This document shows, one piece after another, positions 43,018 through 51,224 of a stretch of 56,864 nt of DNA. The position numbers were made by a program, and so were the translations under genes. Numbering within the stretch: position 1 is the first letter of the stretch; every line of letters begins with the position of its first letter. The notes under the pieces are model-generated. The model did no database searches, had not been told where the DNA came from, and saw nothing but the letters and a program-made list of their open reading frames with translations. This DNA is from an uncultured Alistipes sp. (GTDB lineage Bacteria > Bacteroidota > Bacteroidia > Bacteroidales > Rikenellaceae): the NCBI GenBank assembly GCA_947573795.1, contig CANPHE010000017.1, positions 1-56,864 of the forward strand, in the 5' to 3' direction.

Positions 43018-44445
43018 TTATCGGATGTTCGTTTCTTCGATTCGGGCGAGTTGTTCGAGTGCCTCCTCCGCTTCGGCGACGCCCTCCTGCCGTGCCCGGT
43101 CGAAGAGTTGTCGTGCCTGCGCATTGTCGTCGCGCAGAGCGGCGAGGAGTCCTCGGGCATAGAGAACCTGCGGCGTATCGCCCGCCTTGGCGAGGTAGCT
43201 CTCGGCCCCCTTCAGGTCGCCGCGCTCCATGGCCGTATTGGCCGCATTGAGGTTGGCGACGGCATCGTGGGGATACATGCGTACGGCGGTCTCGAAAATG
43301 GCGTTGAATTCGTCCGAACCGGGTTCGCAGACCTGTGCGGCGATGTAGAATTCGTCGAGACTGAGTTTCTGCGGATGGGTCTTGACCATGCGCCGGATTT
43401 CGTCGGGGTCGCTGAACGTGCGGATCGTGTAGTCGATCTTGTAGTCGGTATGGCGCAGGGCCGGGTAGCAGTGTTGCAGCAGGAACCGATACTCCTCGGG
43501 GTAGGCGCGTTTGATGCGGGCCTCCTTGTCGTCGGGTGCGTAGTCGCTGTCGATCAGGTCGAGAATCTCCGCGCGGTGGGAGAGGTTCGAACGCTCGACG
43601 TAGCGGCGCAGTCCCGCCCAGTCCTCGGGTTCGTAGTCGGTGGCGATCGTACCCTCGGCGAAGTGGTAGAGCTGCTGGATGTAGTTCTTCAGGGCAGCCG
43701 TACGTCCGATAGCCAGTTCGGTGTTGTGGGCATAGGGACTCTCGGGCGAGGCGTAACCCTTCAACCAGACGGAGGTGATCGTAACGTCGGCGTCGCTGCG
43801 CACCGAGTCGATCGAGGCCTCGATCTTGCCCAGCTCGACCGTATTGCGGCGATACTCGGGATAGATGACCGTCTTGTCCACGGGGAAGTCGATGAAGGCC
43901 GATCCGCTGAGCGAACGGCTCTTCACGCGCTCGGCCTCGGGGCGCACGTAGACCCAATGGGGAACGAAAGGTATGGGTTCGGCGTAGCGGCCCAGCACGG
44001 CGCGCTGTTCGTCGAGCAGCGCCTTGCAGCATCCGTAGTCGGCGCGGTAGAGCACGAGCGACGAACCGTTCATCCACTGAGCGTAAGGGAACATGGTCTC
44101 GTAGTGGACCTGTTCGGGACGTTCGGCGGCCCGGAAGGTCATTTCGTTTTCGCCCGTGGCGGGCAGCTCGCCGTTGCGCAGGTAGTAGAAGTAACGGCGG
44201 CGGCCGTAGACGCCGACCGAGGCGAGGTCGATCGAGTCGTTGCCTTTGAGGATGCGGGGCGTGAGGAGTACGGCCCGGTTCTCGTCGACACGCAGGTCCG
44301 AGAGGTCGATGTTCATATCGACGCGCAGGTAGTCGCCGTTGCGTTCCAAACGCAGATCGCCGACAGCGGCGCCGTCGACCTGTTGTGCGTGAATCGGTGC
44401 CGAGAGCGTCAGCAGGACCGAAAGGATAAAGAGCATTCTTTTCAT
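43018..44445 (-). CDS. DUF3868 / OmpA-like protein of the fimbrial operon
   Basis: A 475-residue exported protein; the start at 44445 (MKRMLFILSVLLTLS) gives a clean signal peptide. The frame remains open upstream through the next gene only by composition. The N-terminal DUF3868 domain (about 20-165) is followed by an OmpA-C-like peptidoglycan-binding region (FIDFPVDKTVIYPEYRRN..., VWLKGYASPESPYAHNTELAIGRTAAL). Helical TPR-like repeats follow (about 380-470: NLNAANTAMERGDLKGAESYLAKAG). DUF3868 and DUF3575 proteins commonly head Mfa/Fim-type clusters. A role in assembly or in fixing the fimbria to the wall is plausible. It starts 11 nt after the DUF3575 stop. Confidence 0.87.
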   Translation of the reverse strand: MKRMLFILSVLLTLSAPIHAQQVDGAAVGDLRLERNGDYLRVDMNIDLSDLRVDENRAVLLTPRILKGNDSIDLASVGVYGRRRYFYYLRNGELPATGENEMTFRAAERPEQVHYETMFPYAQWMNGSSLVLYRADYGCCKALLDEQRAVLGRYAEPIPFVPHWVYVRPEAERVKSRSLSGSAFIDFPVDKTVIYPEYRRNTVELGKIEASIDSVRSDADVTITSVWLKGYASPESPYAHNTELAIGRTAALKNYIQQLYHFAEGTIATDYEPEDWAGLRRYVERSNLSHRAEILDLIDSDYAPDDKEARIKRAYPEEYRFLLQHCYPALRHTDYKIDYTIRTFSDPDEIRRMVKTHPQKLSLDEFYIAAQVCEPGSDEFNAIFETAVRMYPHDAVANLNAANTAMERGDLKGAESYLAKAGDTPQVLYARGLLAALRDDNAQARQLFDRARQEGVAEAEEALEQLARIEETNIR

Positions 44446-44456
44446 CGCAACTCGTT

Positions 44457-45044
44457 TTAGAACAGATAGACTAAATTGACGGCCGCTTTGGTCGGTCCTA
44501 CGTAATGGTGGGGCTTGGCCTCCTCGATCTTTTTGCCGCAGCCCGCGCAGCGGAACTTGTCGTACTGCGTATAGGCGTATCCGAGGCCGATTTCGGCTTC
44601 GAGGTTCCAGTGGCGGCCGAGAATCCAGGCATAACCGTAGGCTACGCCGGCACCGATGACCCAGCCCTGGTAGCGGTAGTCGGAGAGTTTCGAGAGGTCG
44701 GTGCCCAGAAACGAGATGCCGTTTTTGAGCCCGCCGACGTTGTACTGACCGCCTAAGGCGTGTACGCCGACGAAGTGTCCCGCGAAGCGGTCGCAGAACC
44801 AGTAGCGCAGTTCGGGTTTTATGAGCCAGTGTTTCCAACGGCGATCGTGCGAAAGGGTCCAGCCGTTGAAGCTCCCCGAGAGATCGACGGTCCATCGGGG
44901 AGCCGTACCGACCTCCACGCCGAGACTTATGTTCATCGCGGCGTCGGAGAGGATGTTCGTTTTGACCGCGGCATCTTGTGCCCGGACTCCTGTTATATAA
45001 AGGAGTGACAGCAACAGAATGGCGATCTTGGTTTTCCTATTCAT
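44457..45044 (-). CDS. DUF3575 domain outer-membrane protein of the fimbrial operon
   Basis: A 195-residue protein with a signal peptide (about 1-22, ending VRAQ). The DUF3575 family is recognised by KTNILSDAAMNISLGVEVG and LKPELRYWF-like strands, with a C-terminal VNLVYLF typical of small outer-membrane barrels. RCAGCGKK adds a CxxC, seen in some members. It is the first gene of the fimbrial operon and directly follows the repeat-rich leader at 45050-45330. Its exact role in assembly is unknown. Confidence 0.88.
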   Translation of the reverse strand: MNRKTKIAILLLSLLYITGVRAQDAAVKTNILSDAAMNISLGVEVGTAPRWTVDLSGSFNGWTLSHDRRWKHWLIKPELRYWFCDRFAGHFVGVHALGGQYNVGGLKNGISFLGTDLSKLSDYRYQGWVIGAGVAYGYAWILGRHWNLEAEIGLGYAYTQYDKFRCAGCGKKIEEAKPHHYVGPTKAAVNLVYLF

Positions 45045-45130
45045 CGTTGTTTTTCAGTTGTCTTGGTTTAAGCGCACAACAAATCTCCCATCGAATCAGC
45101 TGCCAATTATAGGGCCAGAACGCTGATTAT

Positions 45131-45161
45131 TCGTTGGTTTATTCGTTGGATTAATCGTTGG
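45131..45161. repeat. three 12-bp-spaced TCGTTGG repeats in the fimbrial leader
   Basis: TCGTTGG occurs at 45131, 45143 and 45155, exactly 12 bp apart (unit about WTCGTTGGWTTA). The related TCGTTGA occurs at 45197 and 45310, and TCGTTG overlaps the DUF3575 start at 45044. The pattern looks like operator or iteron sites for a regulator or recombinase. The unit is too short for CRISPR. Confidence 0.7.
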
Positions 45162-45192
45162 TTTAAAAATCATACGGTTTTATTAGGAGCTT

Positions 45193-45316
45193 TAAATCGT
45201 TGATTTTTAAAAACGAGCACGTCAGAATGACCTAAAATCGGAATATTTAGGGATTTTTTTGTTTATTTCGATTCTTTCCGTATATTTGCGAAACATACCA
45301 ACATATAAATCGTTGA
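45193..45316. repeat. 11-bp direct repeats flanking the plus-strand promoter
   Basis: TAAATCGTTGA occurs at 45193-45203 and 45306-45316 in the same orientation, either side of the promoter at 45258-45288. Between them lies a short inverted repeat CCTAAA/TTTAGG (45231-45236 and 45246-45251). I found no inverted repeat longer than about 7 bp bounding this promoter. Confidence 0.6.
45258..45288 (+). promoter_or_regulatory. consensus promoter pointing away from the fimbrial operon
   Basis: TTTG (45258-45261), exactly 19 nt and TATATTTG (45281-45288) form a perfect Bacteroidota promoter on the plus strand. It fires away from the fimbrial genes and into the 3' end of the recombinase gene as antisense. 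Only a doubtful ORF begins downstream (ATG at 45328, mostly antisense to the recombinase). I found no comparably good minus-strand promoter for the fimbrial operon in the same gap. The rest of the 356-base gap holds the repeats listed separately. Confidence 0.75.
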
Positions 45317-45400
45317 CCTTTTAATATATGGAATTCCGGCTTCCGGGAGTGTCTGGACGCGATTTTTGGACGAAAAATGCGATAAAAACGTCTGAAAACA

Positions 45401-46090
45401 TCATGATTCTCGGGGCGTGGTTTCGATATCCGCGGCCGATTTTTTCCCGATACGCTCCGCCTGACGTTCGGCTTTGCATTTTACCGCCTCCTGCACGGAG
45501 GGATACATCCTGCGGAACTTGGCGAAAGTGTCGCGCGAGAGGTCGAACTGCCGGCATATTTCGCCGATCGTCCGGTCGGCATTCAGCATCTCGATGATCG
45601 CCTGGCGGTGTTCGATCAGGACGTTGAGTTTCGTGTAACTGCCGTGGCGCCGTCCGAGGACCATGCCGTTCGCCCGGCGCAGGGCCAGCGCTTCGCGCGT
45701 ACGCATGGAGATCAGGTTGCGTTCGATTTCGGCGACCAGCCCGAAGGCGAAGCAGAGGACTTTGCTGTTGATCGAGTCGTCGAACGAATATTTTTCCTTC
45801 GTAGTGTAGAGGATGATTCCTTTGCGCAGGCATTTGCCCATGATCGACATGACGTCGGTGAGCGTACGGCTCAGGCGCGAAATCTCCGTGACGATCAGGG
45901 TATCGCCGCGCTTCATGCGTCGCAACAGACTGCCCAGGCGGCGGTCTTTTTCCTGTTTGCGGCCGCTGACGACCTCGGTGACCCATGTGTCGACGTTGAG
46001 ATTGCGGCTCTCGGCGAAACGCCGGATTTCATCCTGTTGATTGGCCAGATGTTGTTTGCTGGTGCTGACTCTGAGATAACCTATAATCAT
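45401..46090 (-). CDS. serine recombinase (resolvase/DNA invertase family)
   Basis: A 229-residue small serine recombinase. The catalytic Ser9 lies in GYLRVSTSKQ. Further family motifs are DTLIVTEISRLSRT, GLVAEIERNLISMRTREAL and GRRHGS, with a C-terminal helix-turn-helix of Hin/Pin type (IEMLNADRTIGEICRQFDLSRDTFAKF). In Bacteroides, enzymes of this class (for example Mpi) flip promoters of surface genes. Here it lies directly upstream of an Mfa fimbrial operon, and its stop is 357 nt from the first fimbrial start. A weak hairpin ATTTTT-GGACG-AAAAAT (45362-45378) follows its stop. No clear promoter was seen upstream. Invertase or resolvase activity cannot be told apart from sequence. Confidence 0.92.
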   Translation of the reverse strand: MIIGYLRVSTSKQHLANQQDEIRRFAESRNLNVDTWVTEVVSGRKQEKDRRLGSLLRRMKRGDTLIVTEISRLSRTLTDVMSIMGKCLRKGIILYTTKEKYSFDDSINSKVLCFAFGLVAEIERNLISMRTREALALRRANGMVLGRRHGSYTKLNVLIEHRQAIIEMLNADRTIGEICRQFDLSRDTFAKFRRMYPSVQEAVKCKAERQAERIGKKSAADIETTPRES

Positions 46091-46190
46091 GAATGTATCG
46101 TTTTAGCGACAGACGACGTGCCTGCCGGGATGAAAATAGGATAAAAGAGCCGGAAGATAAAAAAAACGGACGCAGGACTACTTCGATGCC

Positions 46191-46207
46191 CCTATATATA
46201 ATATAGG
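46191..46207. repeat. AT-rich palindrome upstream of the recombinase
   Basis: CCTATAT-ATA-ATATAGG is a perfect 7-bp inverted repeat with a 3-nt centre, 101-117 bp upstream of the recombinase start. It could be a recombinase or regulator binding site. The rest of the 226-base gap between recombinase and GH27 genes holds no gene. Confidence 0.6.
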
Positions 46208-46257
46208 TATGCCGGAGGTACTAAGCGTTTGGGTTTTTGTAGATACGCTGCGGGGCG

Positions 46258-46287
46258 AAAAAATCCCTGCCGGGTGTCGGCAGGGAT
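46258..46287 (-). terminator. Rho-independent terminator after the GH27 gene (end of PUL)
   Basis: On the minus strand, ATCCCTGCCG pairs perfectly with CGGCAGGGAT (46278-46287 with 46263-46272) around a 5-nt loop and runs into six T. It lies 30 nt after the GH27 stop and closes the PUL operon. Confidence 0.92.
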
Positions 46288-46316
46288 CGATCGGGAAGAA
46301 GATTTTCGAAGGCTCG

Positions 46317-47954
46317 CTATCCGCGACCCGAAGTCTTCTTTTCGCGGCTGTTGCCGGGATAGACCTTCAGCAGCACGACGCCGTGGGGCGCCACTTCGGT
46401 CTCGAATTTGTCGGTGCACTCCTTCAGGTCCTTCTGACGCCACAGGTCGCGCACGGTTTGCGTACCGCGCAGCCCCAGCATGCGCAGCGTGAAGTGCATT
46501 TTCACGGGTTGCCAGCCGCGATTGAACATTCCGACGGCGATCGAACCGTCTTCGAGGTGTTTGGCGTAGATCACCCGATCGCCCTCGTTCCAGACGGGGA
46601 CGGCCTGGAGCCCGAGCGGGTCTTGGTTGACCTCGATCACCTCGTCGTTCGAGAGCAGGCTCAGGGTGAAATCGTCCAGACGGGCCAAGTCGCATCCGAT
46701 GAGCAGCGGTGCCGCCAGCAGCGACCAAAGGCTGATGTGGGTATACTGTTCGTCGGCCGTCAACCGGGTATAGTGCAACTTGGGGCCCCAGCCGACCAGC
46801 CCTACGACCAGCATGTCGGGATCGGCCCAGTGGCCCGGGCTGTTGAAGGCGACCCAGCGGTCCTGGCTGAATCCGATGCTGCTAACGCTCTGCCATGTGT
46901 CGCGGATATCGCCCGTCGTGCGCCAGCAGTCGGCGTAGCGTGCCAGCTGCGGTGCTTCGCCGAAGGGGGCGCTGTTCGAAAGGCTGTATACGATATCGCG
47001 GTCGAGTCCGCGCAGGGCGTCGTGCATCTCCTTGATGTGGAAATAGTCGAGCGGATGCCAGTCGTATTTGAGGTAATCGACGCCCCAGTCGTTCCACTGC
47101 TTCACGTCGGCCTCGACGAACGAATAAGGACCCTGGTGCCAGACCTGTTCGCGGTCGCGCCAGTAGTGTTTTTTCTCTTTCGGGAAGCGGTAGTTCTCGT
47201 CGTGGTTGCCCTCCTTGATCCAGCTGTTTTCGCCGTCGGGGTTGTCGGAGTAGCTGCCGATATGGGCCGCATAGGTGCCGACCCACGGCGTGGAATAGAT
47301 ACCCAGTCGAAGGCCCATGTCGTGAATCTGCTTCGAAAGGCCTGCCATGTCGGGGAATTTCGCGTTGGGCTGAATGGCGTTGTATTTGCCGCCGCGCTTG
47401 CCCTGCCAGCCGTCGTCGATGTTGATGTAGGACCATCCGTGGTCGGCGAGACCCTTTTCCACCAAGGCGCGTGCCGACGAGAGCACCTGCTCCTGCGTCA
47501 CGTCGCGTGCCCAGCAGTTCCACGAATTCCAGCCCATCGGCGGGGTGAGGGCGATGCGGTCACCCACGACGATGCGCAGCTCGCGCGAGTAGGAGCCCAG
47601 CGCGTTGCTGGCCGTGAGCAGGACTTCGTATTCGCCTTTCGCAGCGAGTCGTCCGGTGATTCGCCCGGTGCGGGGGTCGAGTTTCAATCCTTTGGGGAGC
47701 CCTTCGGCCGAGAAGGTCATCGGCCGGACGCCCGTCGCAGCGATGGCGTAGAAGAATTCCGAACCCGGGCGCACGCCGAAGACCCGGGCCCCGTTGATGC
47801 GGGGCGTATCGGCGGGTTTGGGGGTCAGTATGTAAGCCGAAAGGTCGGGAATTTCGACCGGAGAGGCTTGGATGGCCTGGGCGGTCTGCCCGAGCACTTC
47901 CCCGCCGCTCAGTGCGGCGAGGAGTGCGAGGGACAGAAGAATCGTTTTTTTCAT
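46317..47954 (-). CDS. GH27 family alpha-galactosidase with N-terminal putative Ig domain
   Basis: A 545-residue secreted glycosidase. A signal peptide (about 1-23) is followed by a putative Ig/cadherin-like domain (about 45-130: GSEFFYAIAATGVRPMTFSAEGLP...KGEYEVLLTASN). The GH27 barrel starts at LTPPMGWNSWNCW (about 137) and contains YINIDDGWQ. The nucleophile is Asp298 in DYLKYDWH and the acid/base is Asp349 in WRTTGDIRDTW, as in family members such as human alpha-Gal A. A beta-sandwich C-terminal domain follows. It likely removes terminal alpha-galactose, or beta-L-arabinopyranose as some GH27 enzymes do. It lies 12 nt after the discoidin fragment as the last PUL gene. Confidence 0.94.
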   Translation of the reverse strand: MKKTILLSLALLAALSGGEVLGQTAQAIQASPVEIPDLSAYILTPKPADTPRINGARVFGVRPGSEFFYAIAATGVRPMTFSAEGLPKGLKLDPRTGRITGRLAAKGEYEVLLTASNALGSYSRELRIVVGDRIALTPPMGWNSWNCWARDVTQEQVLSSARALVEKGLADHGWSYINIDDGWQGKRGGKYNAIQPNAKFPDMAGLSKQIHDMGLRLGIYSTPWVGTYAAHIGSYSDNPDGENSWIKEGNHDENYRFPKEKKHYWRDREQVWHQGPYSFVEADVKQWNDWGVDYLKYDWHPLDYFHIKEMHDALRGLDRDIVYSLSNSAPFGEAPQLARYADCWRTTGDIRDTWQSVSSIGFSQDRWVAFNSPGHWADPDMLVVGLVGWGPKLHYTRLTADEQYTHISLWSLLAAPLLIGCDLARLDDFTLSLLSNDEVIEVNQDPLGLQAVPVWNEGDRVIYAKHLEDGSIAVGMFNRGWQPVKMHFTLRMLGLRGTQTVRDLWRQKDLKECTDKFETEVAPHGVVLLKVYPGNSREKKTSGRG

Positions 47955-47966
47955 CGGTAGAGTCGT

Positions 47967-48392
47967 TTATTGCCGTTTTTCGGCCAGCGTGGGAATGTAT
48001 TCGGTGATCTCGTAGAGTTTGTTGCGGTTGGCTCCGTTGGCCGCGACCTTCACGTAACGTCCCGAGGGCCAGGTCTCACACGGCCAGCTGCCGGTGCGCG
48101 ACTTGTTGGTCTTGTCGCCGAAATCGAAGTCGTGGACCTTGGTCCAGTTCTCGCCGTCGTCCGAAAGGGCAATGTATCCGCATCGCAGGTCGGTGACGTA
48201 GCCGTCGCCGCGCCGGATGATCGTCGTACCGCAATAGTAGTAGGTCTTGCCCATGTCGAAGACCGTCGAGGCTTCGTCGGGGTTGGTGTCGCCCGATCCT
48301 CCGGCATTGTAGCGGCTTTCCCAACGGCTGGTCATGTCGCCGTCGATCATGTATTGGGGAAGTCCGCGTTTGTAGGCCTCCAGACCGGTCAT
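47967..48392 (-). CDS. discoidin (F5/8 type C) domain, separated from DUF1735 protein by an amber codon
   Basis: The 141 residues from an ATG at 48392 form a carbohydrate-binding F5/8 type C domain, with YMIDGDMTSRWESRYN, IIRRGDGYVTDLRCGYIALSDDGENWTKV and GRYVKVAANG. There is no signal peptide and no clear ribosome-binding site. The ATG immediately follows the TAG of the DUF1735 gene in the same frame. The joined reading ...WKLVSCSS-TAG-MTGLEAYKRG is that of one DUF1735-discoidin protein interrupted by one stop, probably from GAG. It is therefore most likely the cut-off C-terminal part and not an independent gene, unless the stop is read through or is a sequencing error. Confidence 0.75.
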   Translation of the reverse strand: MTGLEAYKRGLPQYMIDGDMTSRWESRYNAGGSGDTNPDEASTVFDMGKTYYYCGTTIIRRGDGYVTDLRCGYIALSDDGENWTKVHDFDFGDKTNKSRTGSWPCETWPSGRYVKVAANGANRNKLYEITEYIPTLAEKRQ

Positions 48393-49307
48393 CTAAGAAC
48401 TGCACGAAACGAGTTTCCACGTGCTGCGGTTGTCGGCGCAAATCGGACTCAGCGCGATGTGGTATACTACGGTGTTGTTTTCGCCGGTTTTGAACATCGA
48501 ATTGCTCTTTACGCGTACGGCCAGCGTATAGTAACGGTCCGGCGTGAGCCCCGATTTGTCGATTTCGATGGTCGACACCGCCTCGTTGCTGCCCTGGACG
48601 AGCTGCCCGGCGGTGAAGGTGTAGGCGCTTTTCGGCAGCGGGATATAGGCGGTGCCGTGCTCGGCGTTATACTCCGCGAGTACTTCCTCGCCGTGTTCGT
48701 ACTCGGTCCGGGAGTCCCATTTGTTGTCGAAATCGGTATAGGTCGTGAATTCGAGTACGGAGGCCTCGGCATCGCTCAGGTCGCTCTCCACGAAACCTGC
48801 GTTGCGAACGAGCACCTCGGTCTGCTGCATGCGCGGATTGATGAGGATCGTGCCCAACTCCTCGTTGACCTCCGTCGCGGTCGACCGGAGGCGGAGCGGA
48901 AGCAGGAAATCGTTCATGTAGGGTTGCTGCATGATCTTTTCGCAGTCGAGACGTACGGAGAGGGTGGCGCGGCGCCCTTCGGCCGTGATCGTACCGTTAT
49001 CCTGCACGATCCGGTAGCAATCCTCGGGCAGCGCGGCGAAGGAGGTGCCGTTCTGCGTATTGTAGGCCTCGACGGCTTCGGGCGCCGGGACGATCGTCAC
49101 TCGGGTGGTGCGTCCGGCGTACCCGCTGCCGTAAGCGTAGATGTTGAAATCGCTCGTCTGCTCCACGTCGTAGTAGGTCGCCGTCTGCATGCCGTTGTTG
49201 ACGATATAGACCCGAGGGTCGGTCAGGTTGTCGTCGCGGTGATCCTTCTCGCAGGCGTTCAGCAGCAGGGCGCCTGCGCAAAGCAATAAGATATGGTTGA
49301 ATTTCAT
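48393..49307 (-). CDS. DUF1735 (BT_3987-like) surface lipoprotein, truncated by an in-frame TAG
   Basis: A 304-residue surface lipoprotein of PULs. The start at 49307 gives MKFNHILLLCAGALLLNAC (Cys19). Two DUF1735-type repeats are visible (about 28-140 and 150-285: VTIVPAPEAVEAYNTQNGTSFAALPEDCY and EEVLAEYNAEHGTAYIPLPKSAYTF). Family members often continue directly into a discoidin domain after a ...WKxVSCSSE segment. Here that segment ends in TAG (48393-48395), and the discoidin domain continues in the same frame. The protein probably lacks its glycan-binding end. It lies 20 nt after susD. The upstream open frame before 49307 has no signal and overlaps susD, so it was rejected. Confidence 0.88.
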   Translation of the reverse strand: MKFNHILLLCAGALLLNACEKDHRDDNLTDPRVYIVNNGMQTATYYDVEQTSDFNIYAYGSGYAGRTTRVTIVPAPEAVEAYNTQNGTSFAALPEDCYRIVQDNGTITAEGRRATLSVRLDCEKIMQQPYMNDFLLPLRLRSTATEVNEELGTILINPRMQQTEVLVRNAGFVESDLSDAEASVLEFTTYTDFDNKWDSRTEYEHGEEVLAEYNAEHGTAYIPLPKSAYTFTAGQLVQGSNEAVSTIEIDKSGLTPDRYYTLAVRVKSNSMFKTGENNTVVYHIALSPICADNRSTWKLVSCSS

Positions 49308-49327
49308 GATTTTCCGGTTTTGAGTGT

Positions 49328-51205
49328 TTACCATCCGTAGTTCTGCGTGCATTTCACACGGTCGATCTCCGCCTGCGAAATGGGGAAGAGATAGCCGCGC
49401 TTGGTGAAGACGCGGTGGCCGTCGCGTCCGCCGTCGTAGTTGCTCACCGTGCGCTGCCAGAAGGCTCCGGTCGCGCTGTGGTTCGTGGCGGCGATGTTCA
49501 TGCCGACGACGGGCATGTTGTGCTCCACTTCGGCGGTCATCCACGTGCGGGTGTCGAAATAGCGCAGGTTCTCGAAGCACAGCTCCACCTGGCGTTCGCG
49601 GCGGATCAGTTCGCGCATGCGGGCCTGGTCGTTCTTGGCATCGGGATAGACCTCCTCGATGGCGGGCACGCCGGCGCGTTTGCGCACGCGGTTGAGGCTG
49701 GTGAGAATCTCGGGATTCGTCGGATCGTACTCGTTGAGCGCCTCGGCGTACATGAGCAGGATATCGGCGTAACGGAAGATCGGGAAATCGATATATCCCC
49801 AGACGTTCAGCCCGGCGCCGCCTACGGAGGTGTCGCGTCCCGGGTCGATGAACTTGTGGTTGAGGTATCCGGTCGGCGAATAGTTGTGCGAAATGCCCGG
49901 TCCCGAGTTCCCGTTGGTGAAGAACTGAATGTCGGCCGTCTTCTTGCTGCCGCCGTGCCAGGTCATGCCGCTCCAGAAGATATTGACATAGAAGCGCGGT
50001 TCGCGGTTCTGGTACATCTTGAAGGTGTTCAGATTATCGCCGTAGATCGGGTGCTTGTAGGTCGAGAAGCCCGTTTCGCTGTAACCCGCGTCGGGATCGA
50101 TGATCGGCTGCGTGGGGTCGTTGTCGACATATCCCGTGATCGGGTAGCGGCCGTCGGCCATGGCGAAGGCGTCGACGAGTTTCTGCGTCACGCCGTAACC
50201 GCCGTAGGCCGTACCGCCGACCTTCGGAGGCGTGCAGACGACGCGCTGCTGGTAGCTCGACGCTACGCGGCTGAAAATCTTCTCGGTTACGTCGTCGTTG
50301 GAACCGACTGTCGTGAAGAGCTTCTTGAAACTGCCGTAGGGGTCTTCGCTCTCCTCGCCGATCAGTCCGTAGAGGTTGAGATCCATCACGTCTTTGGCGG
50401 CTGCTGCGGCTTTTTCCCACTTCTGCACGTCGTACTGCGTCGAGAAGAGCGGCTTGCCGTGCGTGCCGACGATATCCTTATAGAGGTCGTTGCCGTTGAA
50501 GAGCGGACGGGCCGAGTAGAGCAGCAGCCGGGCTCGGGCGGCCAGGGCGGCCCCTTTGGTCGCACGGCCGTAGAAGTTGGCGGGCCAGCTTTCGGGCAGC
50601 CCCTTCGAGGCTTCGAACAGCTCCTCGGTCACGTAATCGACGCATTCGTCCCACGTGTTGCGCTCCCGGGAATCGAGACCCGACTGGGTGAAGTCCACCG
50701 GTTCGTCGCCGAGCAGGAAGACGGGGCCGAAGACGGGCAGCATGAGCGAATAGTAATAGGCGCGCAGGAAGCGGGCTTCGTTGTAGTAGTAGCCCTTGTC
50801 GGTGTCGTTCAGTTCGGGACACTCGTAGACGTGCTGCATGAAATAGTTGGCTTCGCGGATCCCTTTGTAGAGGTTGTCGTAGGTGTCGCTGCGGTAGAGT
50901 CCCGTCGCGGGAGTCCACGAGTCGTAGTTGATGATCGTATAGACGCGGCTCAGGTAGCTGAACGAAGCCTCGTCGGAGCAGGCCTCCCACGGAATGTCCG
51001 TGAAACTCGAAATGCAGGCGGGTGCTTCGTAGTCGGGTTGCCAGGAGTAGATGTTGACCAGGTATTCCAGCGTGGTTTTCTGCTTCTGGAAGATATCTTT
51101 CGAGGTCAGCGGTTCGTCGGGCTGACGGTCGAGGTACGAATCGCAGGCGCCGAGGAGTGTTCCGGCGGCAATGGACAGGGCGATCGTTCGGAGTATGTTT
51201 TTCAT
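49328..51205 (-). CDS. susD: RagB/SusD family glycan-binding lipoprotein
   Basis: The 625-residue SusD-like lipoprotein (lipobox LLGAC, Cys21) caps the SusC barrel on the cell surface and binds glycan. N-terminal DSYLDRQPDEPLTSKDIF, the TPR-like region (YNEARFLRAYYYSLMLPVFGPVFLL, GRATKGAALAARARLLLYSA) and C-terminal YADILLMYAEALNEY...LNRVRKRAGVPAIEEV...RELIRRERQVELCFENLRYFD are all typical. It is complete, although its partner SusC gene is frameshifted. It lies 19 nt after susC. The PUL context (GH27) suggests an alpha-galactoside ligand. Confidence 0.95.
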   Translation of the reverse strand: MKNILRTIALSIAAGTLLGACDSYLDRQPDEPLTSKDIFQKQKTTLEYLVNIYSWQPDYEAPACISSFTDIPWEACSDEASFSYLSRVYTIINYDSWTPATGLYRSDTYDNLYKGIREANYFMQHVYECPELNDTDKGYYYNEARFLRAYYYSLMLPVFGPVFLLGDEPVDFTQSGLDSRERNTWDECVDYVTEELFEASKGLPESWPANFYGRATKGAALAARARLLLYSARPLFNGNDLYKDIVGTHGKPLFSTQYDVQKWEKAAAAAKDVMDLNLYGLIGEESEDPYGSFKKLFTTVGSNDDVTEKIFSRVASSYQQRVVCTPPKVGGTAYGGYGVTQKLVDAFAMADGRYPITGYVDNDPTQPIIDPDAGYSETGFSTYKHPIYGDNLNTFKMYQNREPRFYVNIFWSGMTWHGGSKKTADIQFFTNGNSGPGISHNYSPTGYLNHKFIDPGRDTSVGGAGLNVWGYIDFPIFRYADILLMYAEALNEYDPTNPEILTSLNRVRKRAGVPAIEEVYPDAKNDQARMRELIRRERQVELCFENLRYFDTRTWMTAEVEHNMPVVGMNIAATNHSATGAFWQRTVSNYDGGRDGHRVFTKRGYLFPISQAEIDRVKCTQNYGW

Positions 51206-51224
51206 GATGGTTGTCGTTTTAGGA

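Noticed and set aside
44446..44895. Extended N-terminus of the DUF3868/OmpA-like protein
   Set aside because: The extension overlaps the DUF3575 gene in another frame. The signal peptide begins at 44445.
45131..45161. Possible CRISPR array
   Set aside because: The repeats are only 7-12 bp with no spacers, and no cas genes are present.
45328..45597. Small plus-strand ORF downstream of the outward promoter
   Set aside because: Although an ATG follows the promoter at a good distance, most of the ORF is antisense to the recombinase, with an Arg/Pro-rich shadow composition and no domain.
48410..48425. CACGTG core as a possible parS site
   Set aside because: Its flanks do not form the TGTTTCACGTGAAACA palindrome, and it lies inside the DUF1735 gene far from parAB.
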